64,000 nt of DNA from an uncultured Pedosphaera sp. (GCA_903918755.1 CAIXFN010000014.1:186001-250000), one strand, 5' to 3'. Counted from the first letter of the stretch, positions 1 through 9,887 are shown. The notes: generated from the letters alone by a model not told the origin. Numbers and translations are program-made.

Positions 1-505
1 CTTCCGACCCGCTCCGGGTGGCGGTGATGACCACGCGGTTGGTGCCCTTGAGGTGGGCCATGAAGGGGGCGCTGGAGGCGGAGCAATCCAGTACGGCCAG
101 CGGACGCTTAAAGGGTTGCAACCAGCCGGCCAGTTCCGTGGCAGAGAAATCCGGTCCGCGCAGGTTGAACTTGGCTTCCTTGCCGTCATACGTGCCGTGG
201 CCGATCAACACGAGCCACAATTCGGCGGCGGATTCCCGGGCCTCGCTGCCGAGCGTCTGGGTGAGTTGCTGCAAATCCGTGGTGGCATTGGTGGGAGCGA
301 GACCGATGGTGACACATTTGACGCCGCCCTGCTTGCAGGCCGCCTGCCACAATTCAGCGGAGTGGGCAAACGCCTTGCCAAACTCCTCTTCGCCGGGGGC
401 ACCGACGACGAGAATGACCGTCGGTTGTTCCGGGGCGGGCGGCAGGTCAGCCCGGCTGGTGCCAATCAAACCGATAATGAGAGACAAACCAAAAATCCAA
501 CGCAT
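1..505 (-). CDS. Caspase-like (peptidase C13-type) exported protein, C-terminus missing
   Basis: The gene runs off the left edge, so only about 168 N-terminal residues are visible. It starts at ATG 505 with a signal peptide (MRWIFGLSLIIGLIGTSRA). The mature part shows a caspase-fold pattern: a beta strand ending in LIGHGTYDG, which gives the candidate catalytic His, and a later LAVLDCSASSAPF, which gives the candidate catalytic Cys. Such C13-like domains are secreted cysteine-peptidase folds in Planctomycetes and Verrucomicrobia. The start overlaps the stop of the upstream gene (TGATG), so translation is probably coupled and this is the last visible gene of the MoxR/DUF4159 operon. Its substrate is unknown, and activity cannot be judged without the missing part. 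Confidence 0.75.
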   Translation of the reverse strand, partial: MRWIFGLSLIIGLIGTSRADLPPAPEQPTVILVVGAPGEEEFGKAFAHSAELWQAACKQGGVKCVTIGLAPTNATTDLQQLTQTLGSEARESAAELWLVLIGHGTYDGKEAKFNLRGPDFSATELAGWLQPFKRPLAVLDCSASSAPFMAHLKGTNRVVITATRSGSE

Positions 506-2916
506 CACGCGAGTCCTTTCCAACGGCGCAGTCCCCACTCCCCGATAAAGCACGCGAGCGCGAATAGGAAAACCGCAGAGCGGTTCCACAACGGCGCGCT
601 GACCTCCTCCATGATGGGAGCCTGCCGGTTCGGGAGGGCAGTGGCAAAATCATCCAGCTTCTCCGCGGCGATCACCTTGCCACCGGTTTGTTGCGCGATT
701 CTTTCCAGCAACGCGCGGTTCGGCCGGAGGGAGCTGAATTCATCCGCGGCCGGATCGGAAGTCCAGCCGGATTCAGCGCGGCCCAATTCGGCGCCGGTGG
801 CATCCGTCACCACCGCTTCCACCAGGTAACCACCGGTTTCGCGGGGAATGTACGTGGCTTCGTAGAGGCCGGGTTCGCGCGGCGAGGCCTCGGCGGGGAG
901 GCGGATCGAGTTGGTGGCAAAGCGCAGGGCGGGCGACGCCACGCCGTTGGTGCCGGGCGGGGCGCTGGTTACCGTGCGGATGGTCAGCACGGCGGAGACA
1001 TTATCCATGGGCTTGAAAGCTTTGTCGCGGACGCGCACTTGGAGGCGCATGGCCTGGTTGGGATCGTTCTTGGCCAATTCGACCTGGAGATCGATGCGGT
1101 TCGGCACATCCGAAACGAGCCAGCGAAACATTTGGCGCCAGGCTTTGTCCATATCCTTATGGCTTGCTTCGTCCCGCATGCCCCAACGCCAGAGGTCGGT
1201 GAGCATGAGGGCGCCGACCCGGCCATTGCCGAAGCGCTGGACGACCAGGGCGGGATGGGTGACGCCGTGCTCGTCCTTGACGGAGGCGATGGTGCTGGCA
1301 CCGGGTTTCATATCCCGCACGCGGTTCAGGGTCATGAACGGAGGCATGCCCTGGATGCGCTTCTGCTCATCCGCCTCGTTGTTGCGGACGCGCGCCCAGG
1401 GCTGCAGCCAGCCTTCATGGGTCAGGCTCAAATGGAATTCCTTGGCGTCACCCGCCGCGGTTACGTGATCCAGATACACGGGGAGCATGTCGCCCACGGG
1501 CGTGCGCTCATACTTGCCTTCGCGGAAGGCATCCGCCCCGCCCATCATCAGGAAGCCGCCGCCGCGTTCGGAAACGAACTTTTGCAGCAAAGTCATTTGA
1601 TCGCGGGTGAAATACTCCGCTTCGAGATCGTTAATCACCACGGCGTCGTATTTGGAATAAAGCTCCTCGGCCGTCTTGGGAAACCCGCCGACCAATTCAG
1701 CCGAGTCCGCTCCGTCCGGCAACAGCCGGATGAACACGGGCTGATCGTATTTTTCCACTTCCTCCTGGTTGTCAAAGCCGCGGAACAACGGATTGCTGGA
1801 TTCTCCCGGCCGACCGCGAAAGGCAAACTTTGGTTCCCGGCGGGCGATGCGGATCATGGAAACCAGTTTGAGCTGCTCGTCTTCATCGAGCGCGCGGTGC
1901 ATGAAGCGATATTCCCATTTGGGTTGCCCGGCGATGTACAGGATGCGGTGCGGACCCTTGCCGCGATTCACCAGCACGAGGCGGCGGTTGTTCGCGAGGG
2001 TGGCCTCCGCGGAGGTGGAGGGCTGCTCAAACTCGCCCATTTCATCCTGCGCGGCGGCCTGTACCCGGTAAAACGAGAGGCCCGGAGCTTCCGGCTTCAG
2101 TTGGAAGCGGAACGCGGTGGCTTCGCCGTCCGCGGGCGCCCGGAGCGATTGCTCGGCCACCTTCTTGCCGGTGGCATCCAGGACTTGCGCGGTCAGCGGC
2201 CTCCCGGAATAGCCGGCGCCGGTCGCGTCCGCTTGGATGTTTACAGGTGCATCCTCAAAAGCAGTCTGGCTGACGCTGACCTTTTGCAGCGCCACGTCCC
2301 GGATGGGATCATCCGTGCCAATGACTACCGGATAAATCGGCGGGAGGCCGGTGGCGTCGAATTTGCCATCCGGCAAATCGGTGGCATTGCCGTCTGTAAA
2401 CAACAGGACCCCGCTGAGCGGTTGGCCGCGATAACGCTCGGAGATATCCCGGAGCGAAGTGGCCAGGGCGGTGGAACGACCATCGAAGGCCAGTTCCGAA
2501 AAATCCCGGGTGCTTTGCAACCGGGAATCAAAAAGATAACGCCGCACCTGGAAATTCTGATCCAGCTTGGCCGGCCAGAGCGCGGATTCCTGGGTGAGCA
2601 GGTGATGCAAAAACTGGCCGCGGGTTTCCCTGGCGTCCCGGTCCTTGATGCCCATGCCCTGGCTGTTGTCCGCGAGGATCGCGAATAGGTTGGCGCCGGG
2701 CCGGGCGCGCTGGGTGGTCCAGAGCGGTTCAACGAGGCAGGCCGCGAGGGTGAGCAAGCCGAGCAGTTTGAGGGCGAAAGCGGCGGTGCGGAGGCCGGGA
2801 TGTGCGGGCGCGCGCCGGTACGTCCACGCCAGCAAGATACCCATGAGGGTCACGAAAGCCGCCGCGGGCAGGATCCAGTCGCGCCCCGAAATAACCAGTG
2901 TGGCAAGGGTCATCAA
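505..2916 (-). CDS. Membrane-anchored VWA / glutamine-amidotransferase-like protein
   Basis: 803 residues. Two N-terminal membrane spans (about 15-31 and 43-62) are followed by a VWA-like region with a MIDAS-like ADNSQG (82-87) and LLFTDGN (171-177). From about 322 to 560 comes a domain of the glutamine-amidotransferase-like fold (YIAGQPKWEYRF; later YDAVVINDL and GGGFLMMGGADAF), of the kind found next to BatA-like proteins. A last membrane helix lies near the C-terminus (SAVFLFALACFIGEWG). No catalytic Cys of a true class I amidotransferase is evident, so this is probably a binding or scaffold domain facing the periplasm. The start overlaps the upstream stop by 4 bases (ATGA). Function is inferred from its place in the MoxR operon. 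Confidence 0.82.
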   Translation of the reverse strand: MMTLATLVISGRDWILPAAAFVTLMGILLAWTYRRAPAHPGLRTAAFALKLLGLLTLAACLVEPLWTTQRARPGANLFAILADNSQGMGIKDRDARETRGQFLHHLLTQESALWPAKLDQNFQVRRYLFDSRLQSTRDFSELAFDGRSTALATSLRDISERYRGQPLSGVLLFTDGNATDLPDGKFDATGLPPIYPVVIGTDDPIRDVALQKVSVSQTAFEDAPVNIQADATGAGYSGRPLTAQVLDATGKKVAEQSLRAPADGEATAFRFQLKPEAPGLSFYRVQAAAQDEMGEFEQPSTSAEATLANNRRLVLVNRGKGPHRILYIAGQPKWEYRFMHRALDEDEQLKLVSMIRIARREPKFAFRGRPGESSNPLFRGFDNQEEVEKYDQPVFIRLLPDGADSAELVGGFPKTAEELYSKYDAVVINDLEAEYFTRDQMTLLQKFVSERGGGFLMMGGADAFREGKYERTPVGDMLPVYLDHVTAAGDAKEFHLSLTHEGWLQPWARVRNNEADEQKRIQGMPPFMTLNRVRDMKPGASTIASVKDEHGVTHPALVVQRFGNGRVGALMLTDLWRWGMRDEASHKDMDKAWRQMFRWLVSDVPNRIDLQVELAKNDPNQAMRLQVRVRDKAFKPMDNVSAVLTIRTVTSAPPGTNGVASPALRFATNSIRLPAEASPREPGLYEATYIPRETGGYLVEAVVTDATGAELGRAESGWTSDPAADEFSSLRPNRALLERIAQQTGGKVIAAEKLDDFATALPNRQAPIMEEVSAPLWNRSAVFLFALACFIGEWGLRRWKGLA

Positions 2917-5900
2917 TTACTCTTCCCCAATTGTTCGTAATAGCGGCGGACCAGTTCGGAATACTGGGCCGGCACCGGGTCGCGATCCAGCGGCACCAGG
3001 GCATCCTGATTGGAGCGGCGCGCGATTTCTTCGTCCACCCGCGCGCGGACTTCCGCCAGCGGTTTGGAGATTTCCTGTTTCACTACGGCCCAGTCGGGCT
3101 TCTTACCCACGCGTTTGAAATCCTGCCGGACCGCCTTGGCGCGGTCGCGGATGCGGGCCACCTGGGTGCGCAGTTCCGGCGAATCCACCATCTCCTCGAC
3201 GTTGCGCAGGCGGTCGGACCAGTCGGTGTAATCGGCGCCGGTCAACGGGCCGCCCCAATTGCCGCCATCCACCCCACCATCGACGTAATTTCCCCCGGGA
3301 CCGGCGTCATCCAGACTCTGCCGATAACCGCCGGCACGACCGCCGTTGTTGGCGTTCCGCTGGCCACCACGACCGCCGCGGCCATTCTCGCCAGGGCTGT
3401 TGGGATCCCCGGGATTGTTGCCCTGGGCATCCGCGGCCGACGCCTGGCCTTGTCCCTGACCCTGGCCGTCGCGGCCGCCGGGTTGGTTGCCGCCGCGTTG
3501 GCCTTGACCGCGCTGCCCTTGACCCTGGCCACGCTGACCACTCTGTCCGGATTGTCCCGGTTGGTCACCCTGGCCCTCCTGACCGGCGGCATTGGCTTGT
3601 TCGCCCGGCTGCTGGCCCTGGCCGGCGCCTTCGCCACGCTGACCATTCTGGCCATTCCGCCCCGGTTGGCTGCCTTGTCCACGCTGTCCCGCCTGGCCTT
3701 CCCGGCCGGGCTGCTGGCCGGCGGCATTGGCTTGGGCAGCCGGGTCCTGGCCTTCACCGGGTTTCCCGGCGGGTTCACCGGCCCCCGCTTCCGCAGGGTT
3801 GCCCGGTTTGCCCGGTTCACTCCCTGCCGCGCGATTCGTGCCCCGGTTGTCAGCTTGGGCGAGTTCGCGGTCCAGTTGCTGGCTGAGCTTTTCCAATTCC
3901 TGCCGCGCGAGGCGCAGGGCTTCGGTTTCATCGCCCAGCACGCTTTCGGCGGCCCGTTCGACCGCCTGACGGAGATCATTGATGCCTTTGCGGGCGGGTT
4001 CCTCGAATTCGCCGGCCTTGGGAACAAAACCGCGTTGCACGAGTTCCGCCGACTTGTCGAGGGCCTCATTGAGGCTGTCGGGAGTGGCTTGGCGGAGGGT
4101 GTCGTAGAGTTGCTGGGAGAGCAAGGGTTGGGTGGCTTCGGCCTGCTCGGAGACCCGCCGCATTTCGTTGAACAGATTGGTCAGCCCGCCTTTTTGTTGG
4201 GCGAGCTCCTCGGCCAAGGCGTGGCGCGCGTCGGAATCCCGCAGTGATTTTTCCTTTGGATCGCCCAATTCACCGATCTTCTTGGCGATGTCATCTTCCT
4301 TCTGGGCGAGTTGCCGGGCGTCGTCGCGCATCTGGCGCATTTCCTCGGAGAACTGGGCGGAACTCTTTTTGCGCACATCGTCGTGCAATTGCTGCAGATC
4401 GCGCTGCGCGCGGGTGCCGGAGGCGAGGGCCTGCGGTACGGATTGCTTCTCGATGGCGTCCGCGGTTTGTTGCACTTCCTGGCGGGTTTGGTCCAGTTGC
4501 TGGCGTTCCTCGGACATCCGGGACTGGTTTTCCGGCCGGTCCATGCGCTGCCGCAGCTCATCCACGTCGGCAAGCATGTCCTGCTGCTCCTCGCGTAGTC
4601 GTTTCAGCCGATCCCGGGCGGCCTCGCGTTCCTGCTCCGTCTTCGCCTCCTGCAGCGCCGTTTGGAGTTCCTTGAGGCGGTTGTTCAAATCCTGCTGCCG
4701 TTGGGCCAGTTCCTTGAGGCGGTTGACGACCTGCAACTGCTCCTTTTGTTCCGGGGTTTGTTGCGCGGCGGCTTCCCTCTGGTTTTCGTAACGGTTGTCG
4801 GATTGCTTCAGGTCCAACTGGCTGGCCTGCCGTTGACCGCGTTGGCCTTGCTGACCCTTCTGCCCGCGTTGCCCGCGTTGCTGGGAGACATTAAATTCGC
4901 GGGCCTGCAACTTGAGCACCGCCTGCAGGGCGGCCTGCTCGTCGGCCAGGGCCGGGGTCAGCGGGGGCAAGGAATTGTTGACGGCGGCATCACCCAGTTG
5001 GGTGCCGGCCTTGACCATGGCTTTTTCCGCGGCGTCCACGTAAGGCTTGATCTTGGGATCCAGCGGTTGCGCCTTCATCTCGCGCACCTGGTCCAGCGCG
5101 TCCTTCTGCGAATCGCGCACGACACTGACATCCGCCTTGAATTTGTCAGAAGGCTTGGCGCCATTCTCGCGGCGCTTCAAGTTCCAAGTGGCGGCGACGA
5201 TTTGTTTCTGAATGTCCGCGAGCTTTTCCGCCTGGCTCCCCCCTTGTTGCTGCCCACCCTGCTGTTGCTGTTGGCTCTCGCTTTGGTCGCCTGGCTGACT
5301 TTCGCGAAAAATCTCATCGAAGGGTTTGATCTCGGCGAAATACATGTCGCTGACCGTGCGCCGGACAGCGCCCTGGGAATCGGAGTCCTCCGCCCAGACA
5401 TAGTAACTCAAGACCTGATCCGGCTGCGCGCCGAGGCTTTCGAGGGGGAGGACGTAGCTGAGGGTCTTTTTTTCGTGGGGTTTCGAGTCCTTCCCCAGGA
5501 CCACATCCTTGGTTTCGCCACCGGCGAGATTGTAACCGATGCCGTAGGATTTTAATCCAAAGTCATCCGAGACCTCGGCCTGGAAGTTAATCTCCGCCAA
5601 CGCCGAAACCCGTTGATCCCCCTTCGGTAGCGTGAGTTTTACCTCGGCCGGGCGGTTGGCGAGGGCTTCGAGCACAAACTCGGAGGACAGCTTATTCGTG
5701 CGGCCTGCCTCGTCCACCAGGACAAGTTCATAGCGTTGCGACTTGTCGAGTTTAAACCCCGCATGGTAAACGGAAGGGTTTTTGGCATCCACGGTCAGCG
5801 CGGCCATTGAGCCGTCTTTGGCCACCAGCTTCGCGGTCGCCACCGGCTTGTTGAGAAAAAAGGAATAATCGAGCGTGGAACCTTCCACGGCGCTCACCCG

Positions 5901-6788
5901 GCGCGTGTCGGGAATGGTCTTCTCCGCCAGTCCGGTGTAGGCGGGGTAGGCGACATGGGCATCCGCCCGTTCCAATTTCGGATAGTCGAACACGGTCACC
6001 TTGAATTCCCGCGTCTGATCGCGGCCAAAATCGACGCGGTAGGTAAGATCCCCTTTAACGGCGGGCAGGCCACCGCCGAACACCGGGTCGGCGAGGTTTT
6101 TCATCAAGGGGACGGAAAGCTCGCGCTCGTTGACCGGTTTAACCAGCAGATGCGCCTCGGTTGGCAACTGGCCGCGGAATTTCGCCAGCACTACCAGGCC
6201 GCTGCCGCGTTCGAGGGCGATATCACCGGGAGTAACATCCACGCCGTTGGACACCGCCGCGTCGCTAAAGAGTGACGTGGGGCGGAAGATAAAATTGGGG
6301 CGCAATCCCACCATCACCCCGGCGAAGCAGGCGAGCCCCACCCATTGCGCGAATCGGGCCAGGGCCAATTCCCGGGCCACGCGTTGGCCCCAGGGAGAGC
6401 GTTGGTACTCCTCCAAAGCCTCGGAGACTACCCGCTGTTGCAAATAACCCAGTTCCCCGGTGGTGGCATCGGGAGTTTGCTCCACGGCAGTGAGCAGTAC
6501 GGCGTGCAATTCCGGATTTTCCCGTTCGATCTCCCGGGCGACGGTCTGCACGTCGGGGGTGCTGAGCCGGGAAAAGAACAAGATCCGGGCGGCGGCGGCG
6601 AGGGCGGCGGCCAGCAGGAACAAAAACATCCAATTCGTGGACCAGCCGTAGGTGCGGTGCAACTGGAGCAATAGCAAACCCGCGACGGTGGCGCCGGCCC
6701 AGACCAGGGCGAGGGCCTTATATAGGCGGCGTCGCCGCGACCCCTGCGCAATAGGCGCCAAAAGAGATTGCAAAAGGCGGTTGATCAT
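2913..6788 (-). CDS. Large DUF4175-like coiled-coil membrane protein with Gln/Gly-rich tail
   Basis: 1291 residues. Three hydrophobic spans are visible (about 23-42, 53-72 and 147-162), an arrangement typical of DUF4175-type proteins. A beta-rich extracytoplasmic part (about 190-490) follows. Then comes a very long Gln/Glu/Arg-rich stretch (about 500-970), probably coiled coil, and a low-complexity tail rich in Gly, Gln, Asn and Pro (about 975-1160) made of irregular G-Q-x units. The C-terminal 120 residues are again charged and ordered. The protein probably spans the periplasm or interacts with the wall as part of the MoxR/Bat complex. Start and stop overlap both neighbours by 4 bases. The family assignment rests on architecture; no enzymatic motif was seen. 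Confidence 0.78.
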   Translation of the reverse strand: MINRLLQSLLAPIAQGSRRRRLYKALALVWAGATVAGLLLLQLHRTYGWSTNWMFLFLLAAALAAAARILFFSRLSTPDVQTVAREIERENPELHAVLLTAVEQTPDATTGELGYLQQRVVSEALEEYQRSPWGQRVARELALARFAQWVGLACFAGVMVGLRPNFIFRPTSLFSDAAVSNGVDVTPGDIALERGSGLVVLAKFRGQLPTEAHLLVKPVNERELSVPLMKNLADPVFGGGLPAVKGDLTYRVDFGRDQTREFKVTVFDYPKLERADAHVAYPAYTGLAEKTIPDTRRVSAVEGSTLDYSFFLNKPVATAKLVAKDGSMAALTVDAKNPSVYHAGFKLDKSQRYELVLVDEAGRTNKLSSEFVLEALANRPAEVKLTLPKGDQRVSALAEINFQAEVSDDFGLKSYGIGYNLAGGETKDVVLGKDSKPHEKKTLSYVLPLESLGAQPDQVLSYYVWAEDSDSQGAVRRTVSDMYFAEIKPFDEIFRESQPGDQSESQQQQQGGQQQGGSQAEKLADIQKQIVAATWNLKRRENGAKPSDKFKADVSVVRDSQKDALDQVREMKAQPLDPKIKPYVDAAEKAMVKAGTQLGDAAVNNSLPPLTPALADEQAALQAVLKLQAREFNVSQQRGQRGQKGQQGQRGQRQASQLDLKQSDNRYENQREAAAQQTPEQKEQLQVVNRLKELAQRQQDLNNRLKELQTALQEAKTEQEREAARDRLKRLREEQQDMLADVDELRQRMDRPENQSRMSEERQQLDQTRQEVQQTADAIEKQSVPQALASGTRAQRDLQQLHDDVRKKSSAQFSEEMRQMRDDARQLAQKEDDIAKKIGELGDPKEKSLRDSDARHALAEELAQQKGGLTNLFNEMRRVSEQAEATQPLLSQQLYDTLRQATPDSLNEALDKSAELVQRGFVPKAGEFEEPARKGINDLRQAVERAAESVLGDETEALRLARQELEKLSQQLDRELAQADNRGTNRAAGSEPGKPGNPAEAGAGEPAGKPGEGQDPAAQANAAGQQPGREGQAGQRGQGSQPGRNGQNGQRGEGAGQGQQPGEQANAAGQEGQGDQPGQSGQSGQRGQGQGQRGQGQRGGNQPGGRDGQGQGQGQASAADAQGNNPGDPNSPGENGRGGRGGQRNANNGGRAGGYRQSLDDAGPGGNYVDGGVDGGNWGGPLTGADYTDWSDRLRNVEEMVDSPELRTQVARIRDRAKAVRQDFKRVGKKPDWAVVKQEISKPLAEVRARVDEEIARRSNQDALVPLDRDPVPAQYSELVRRYYEQLGKSN

Positions 6789-8896
6789 AGTGTGCCTTCA
6801 AGGGGGACCGTAGTCCGGTTCGTGATCCGGCTGGCGACCAGGGTTTCCACCAGCAATAGCACCAGCGCGGCCAAAGTCAACCAGCGCCAGAGCTTCTGCT
6901 GGCTCTCCAATTCTGTGTCATGCAGCCGGCGCTTTTGCTCCAGTTGTTGGGCTGGATCCACCGCGCGCGGCTTCATCGGGACTCCCAGTCGCTCCAACTC
7001 ATCCAAAGGTAACGGCGCGGTCCGGCTTTCCGCGCCCGCCAGATTGACGGCAAACCGCACCGGCAGACCGCCGGCGGCCACGGAATAGATGCCGGGCAGA
7101 TCGGTCCCGGTAAACCGGGTCTCGCCCGCCGCCAGCGTGGTGGTGGTGCCGTCGGGTTTGGTCACCACGAGGGGGAAGGATTGACCGGGCACCCGGGCGC
7201 CGGACAAATCCACCGGTTCACCGGCCTCGCCCTGCGTGATCTGCCCCTTGATCCCGCCAGCCAATTCCAATGCGGCATACAGCAGGGGCACGAATTTGGA
7301 AGACAACGCCAACTGGCTGTCAGCGGGCTGCCAACCCGAGGTGAGCACCAGCAGGCGCCCCGCCCCGCGCGGGATTTCCAGGAAGGCGGGATCGCCATTG
7401 TCGAATTTGGCTAACACATGGGCGCCGGGAAATTGCCTCAGGTCCAGCCGGCGGTATTTCCAGAAATGAATTTTGGTGAAGTCGTTGTAGCGGTTATCGG
7501 CGAACGAGGCAAAAAGCGGATGCTCAAAGGCGATCTGGCTCAGCATCGCATAATTGGGCGCGGCGACGTCCGTGACGGTCAATGCCGGTGCCATACCCGC
7601 CAACTGGCCCAGCGAGGCGGGTTGGGCGTTCGTCTTGAGGACGTACCAGACGGTGCCGCCATTGGTCATGAACGATTGCAAGGCGGCGAGTTGTTCGGCC
7701 GGCAGGGTATCCGCTGCCAACACCAGCCGCGTGGCGGCTAATTCGGTCGGGAGCAGGGGAGTGGTGGTGGGGTGCGGGGCAATGACCACGTTTTGCTGCC
7801 GGGTGGCCTGAAAGGCGCGTTGCAAGTAAAAGAGCGGTTGGTTCGGGTCGGTGGTTTTTTCATCCCCCAGGTAGAGGACCTTGATTTGTTCCGCTTTGGG
7901 CGGGAGGAGGTAAACTGTGTTGTCGAAGTCATCATCATCGCCGCTCAACACCAACTGCTCCCCGGTGACATTGGGCGGCAGCTTGGGGGCCGCCACAATG
8001 CGATTCTGGCCGGGCGGCACGTAAACATCTGTGGGCAGGGCACCGGCGACGCCATTCCACCGCAATTGAAACGACTCGCGTTGGGAATTGGCGGAATTGC
8101 TGACCCGGAGACGTGGCCCGGTGTCGGCCTCCGACGCAGTGGAATCGGCGGTTTCGGCGAGCCATTGGATCCCCGCGTTGGAAGTCTTGCGCGGGCTGAC
8201 CACTTCAACCTGGACTTCGATGCCTTTCGGCCATTCATAGCCCTGCAAACCATCCAACCGCGCCCCTTCCTGCAAATCCGTGACCAGGACAATGCGGCGG
8301 GAGCCGGAATCCCGGCGGAGCTGGTCGCCTTCGGCGAATGCTTCCGCCGCGCGGGTGAGGGCGCGGCCCAATTGGGTGGCGGCCCAGCCAGGTTGGATTT
8401 CGGCGAGGCGCCGGGTTGTGACCGGGACCCGTTCGCTGGCGGGCAGGGCGGCCCATTGGTCAAAGCCAATCAACGGCCGCACCTGGTTATCAAAACTGTA
8501 TACGGCCACCTGATCGCCGGGACCGGTTTGCCGCAGGGTGGCTTCGGCCCGGCCGAGGGCGGCCTCCCAGAGTCCGGCGCGACGCATGCTGGCGCTGCGA
8601 TCCAAAAGCAGGATGACCTTGCGACCGGAATCCGCCGCCTGCGGGGCGAGCATGGGCTTTTGCAAAAAGGGCCGGGAAAAGCCGAGTGCCAGCAGGCAGA
8701 TCACCAGGCAGCGGAGCAGCAGGAGCAGCAAATGCTCCAGCCGGCTGCGCTTGGTCATGCGTGGTGGGGTGGGCTGCAGAAAAATCAGGGAACTGAACGG
8801 AAGATTTTCCTTCGACGACCGCCGGATCAGGTGGAAGAACACCGGGAGGGCAATGGTCACCGCGCCGAGCAGGAAAAGGGGGGCGAGAAAGCTCAT
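6785..8896 (-). CDS. BatA-like membrane protein with VWA domain
   Basis: 703 residues. The N-terminus (PLFLLGAVTIALPVFFHLIRR, then LPFSSLIFL) is the typical aerotolerance BatA N-terminal domain, with spans at about 5-23 and 56-72. A VWA domain follows with an intact MIDAS, DRSAS (99-103), and a later LVTDLQEG. A glutamine-amidotransferase-like segment lies in the middle, and a C-terminal helix (WLTLAALVLLLVETLVA) anchors the end. In the Bat family such proteins form membrane complexes with MoxR and DUF58 proteins; metal-dependent ligand binding by the VWA domain is the likely role. The gene follows the DUF58 gene by 16 bases and overlaps the DUF4175-like gene by 4. Confidence 0.88.
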   Translation of the reverse strand: MSFLAPLFLLGAVTIALPVFFHLIRRSSKENLPFSSLIFLQPTPPRMTKRSRLEHLLLLLLRCLVICLLALGFSRPFLQKPMLAPQAADSGRKVILLLDRSASMRRAGLWEAALGRAEATLRQTGPGDQVAVYSFDNQVRPLIGFDQWAALPASERVPVTTRRLAEIQPGWAATQLGRALTRAAEAFAEGDQLRRDSGSRRIVLVTDLQEGARLDGLQGYEWPKGIEVQVEVVSPRKTSNAGIQWLAETADSTASEADTGPRLRVSNSANSQRESFQLRWNGVAGALPTDVYVPPGQNRIVAAPKLPPNVTGEQLVLSGDDDDFDNTVYLLPPKAEQIKVLYLGDEKTTDPNQPLFYLQRAFQATRQQNVVIAPHPTTTPLLPTELAATRLVLAADTLPAEQLAALQSFMTNGGTVWYVLKTNAQPASLGQLAGMAPALTVTDVAAPNYAMLSQIAFEHPLFASFADNRYNDFTKIHFWKYRRLDLRQFPGAHVLAKFDNGDPAFLEIPRGAGRLLVLTSGWQPADSQLALSSKFVPLLYAALELAGGIKGQITQGEAGEPVDLSGARVPGQSFPLVVTKPDGTTTTLAAGETRFTGTDLPGIYSVAAGGLPVRFAVNLAGAESRTAPLPLDELERLGVPMKPRAVDPAQQLEQKRRLHDTELESQQKLWRWLTLAALVLLLVETLVASRITNRTTVPLEGTL

Positions 8897-8912
8897 GATT
8901 CAGTTGGCTACC

Positions 8913-9887
8913 TCAGCCCAGCCGGCGTTTCACCAGTTTACCGCGTTGCATCCGCTCGCGGAGGAAATCGAACAGCGCGAGTTCCAGCGGACGATCCGTG
9001 CCCAAGCGACGGTAGCCGACCCCGAGGTTTTTGCACGCGCCTTCGACGGCGGTATTGTGGGCATTGAGCTTTTCCAAATAATCCTTCCGGGCAATGGCGG
9101 GGTCCACGTACAACTGCCGCCCGGTTTCCACATCGCGGAACATGACCGACTGGGTGAAACCGAAATTGAGTTCCGCCGGATCCAGGACGTGGAAAATCAC
9201 GACTTCATGGCCGCAGGCAGCGAGGGAGGTCAGGTCTTTTTCCAGCGCTCCGATGGGTGCGAGCAGATCGGAAATCAAAACGAGCAGGGCCCGCTTCTTC
9301 ACGGTGCGCACGATGCGGGCGAGCGGAGCGGTGAGGTTGGTGGCCGAACCGGTGGCGGGCTGCTCCAGCTTGAGCATGATGTGCCGCAGATGGCCCGGGC
9401 GATGTCGGGCGGGAAGGTAATCGCGGATGGCCTCATCGAAGGTTAGCAGGCCCACCGCATCCCCCTGCAAATAGAGGAAATAGGCCAGCGTGGCGGCGAG
9501 GGTGTTGGCGTATTGGGCCTTGGTATAACCCAGCGAGCCGTAGCTCATGGAGCGGCTGTTATCGACCAGCAGGTGGCAACGCAGGTTCGTTTCGTCTTCG
9601 AACTTTTTGATGTAATAACGGTCGCTCCGCGCAAACAAACGCCAGTCCAGGTAGCGCGGATCATCACCGGGGGAGTACTCGCGGTATTCGCTGAACTCAA
9701 CCGAAAAGCCGTGATAGGGACTGCGGTGCATGCCGTGCCAAAACCCTTCCACCACCACGCGAGCCCGCAGTTCGAGATTCCGGATGGACATCAGCGTCTG
9801 CGGATCAATCAGATTGCGATTCGAGGCCGCCGGGGTGGCGGAACCCGAAGTTTTTCCGGAAAGGGTGGTTGGCGGCGCGGTGGTCAT
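8913..9887 (-). CDS. DUF58 protein of the MoxR/Bat system
   Basis: 324 residues from ATG 9887. An open frame extends further upstream, but that extension lies inside the moxR gene. The chosen ATG overlaps the moxR stop by 4 bases (ATGA), which supports it. The DUF58 signature YREYSPGDDPRYLDWRLFAR is complete (68-87), and a VWA-like MIDAS DNSRS lies at 109-113. DUF58 proteins are cytoplasmic or membrane-associated partners of MoxR ATPases, and the pair usually sits directly upstream of BatA genes, exactly as here. A short Ser/Thr/Ala-rich N-terminal tail precedes the conserved part. Confidence 0.92.
   Translation of the reverse strand: MTTAPPTTLSGKTSGSATPAASNRNLIDPQTLMSIRNLELRARVVVEGFWHGMHRSPYHGFSVEFSEYREYSPGDDPRYLDWRLFARSDRYYIKKFEDETNLRCHLLVDNSRSMSYGSLGYTKAQYANTLAATLAYFLYLQGDAVGLLTFDEAIRDYLPARHRPGHLRHIMLKLEQPATGSATNLTAPLARIVRTVKKRALLVLISDLLAPIGALEKDLTSLAACGHEVVIFHVLDPAELNFGFTQSVMFRDVETGRQLYVDPAIARKDYLEKLNAHNTAVEGACKNLGVGYRRLGTDRPLELALFDFLRERMQRGKLVKRRLG

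Noticed and set aside
688-2688. Long plus-strand open frame (666 codons) opposite the VWA/GATase gene
   Set aside because: Its translation is low-complexity and matches no family, while the minus strand has a clear membrane/VWA protein with coupled neighbours. It is a mirror of the GC-rich codon pattern.
2898-5555. Plus-strand open frames opposite the DUF4175-like gene
   Set aside because: Leu/Ala/Gly-rich translations without start signals; they arise from the Gln/Gly-rich repeats on the other strand.
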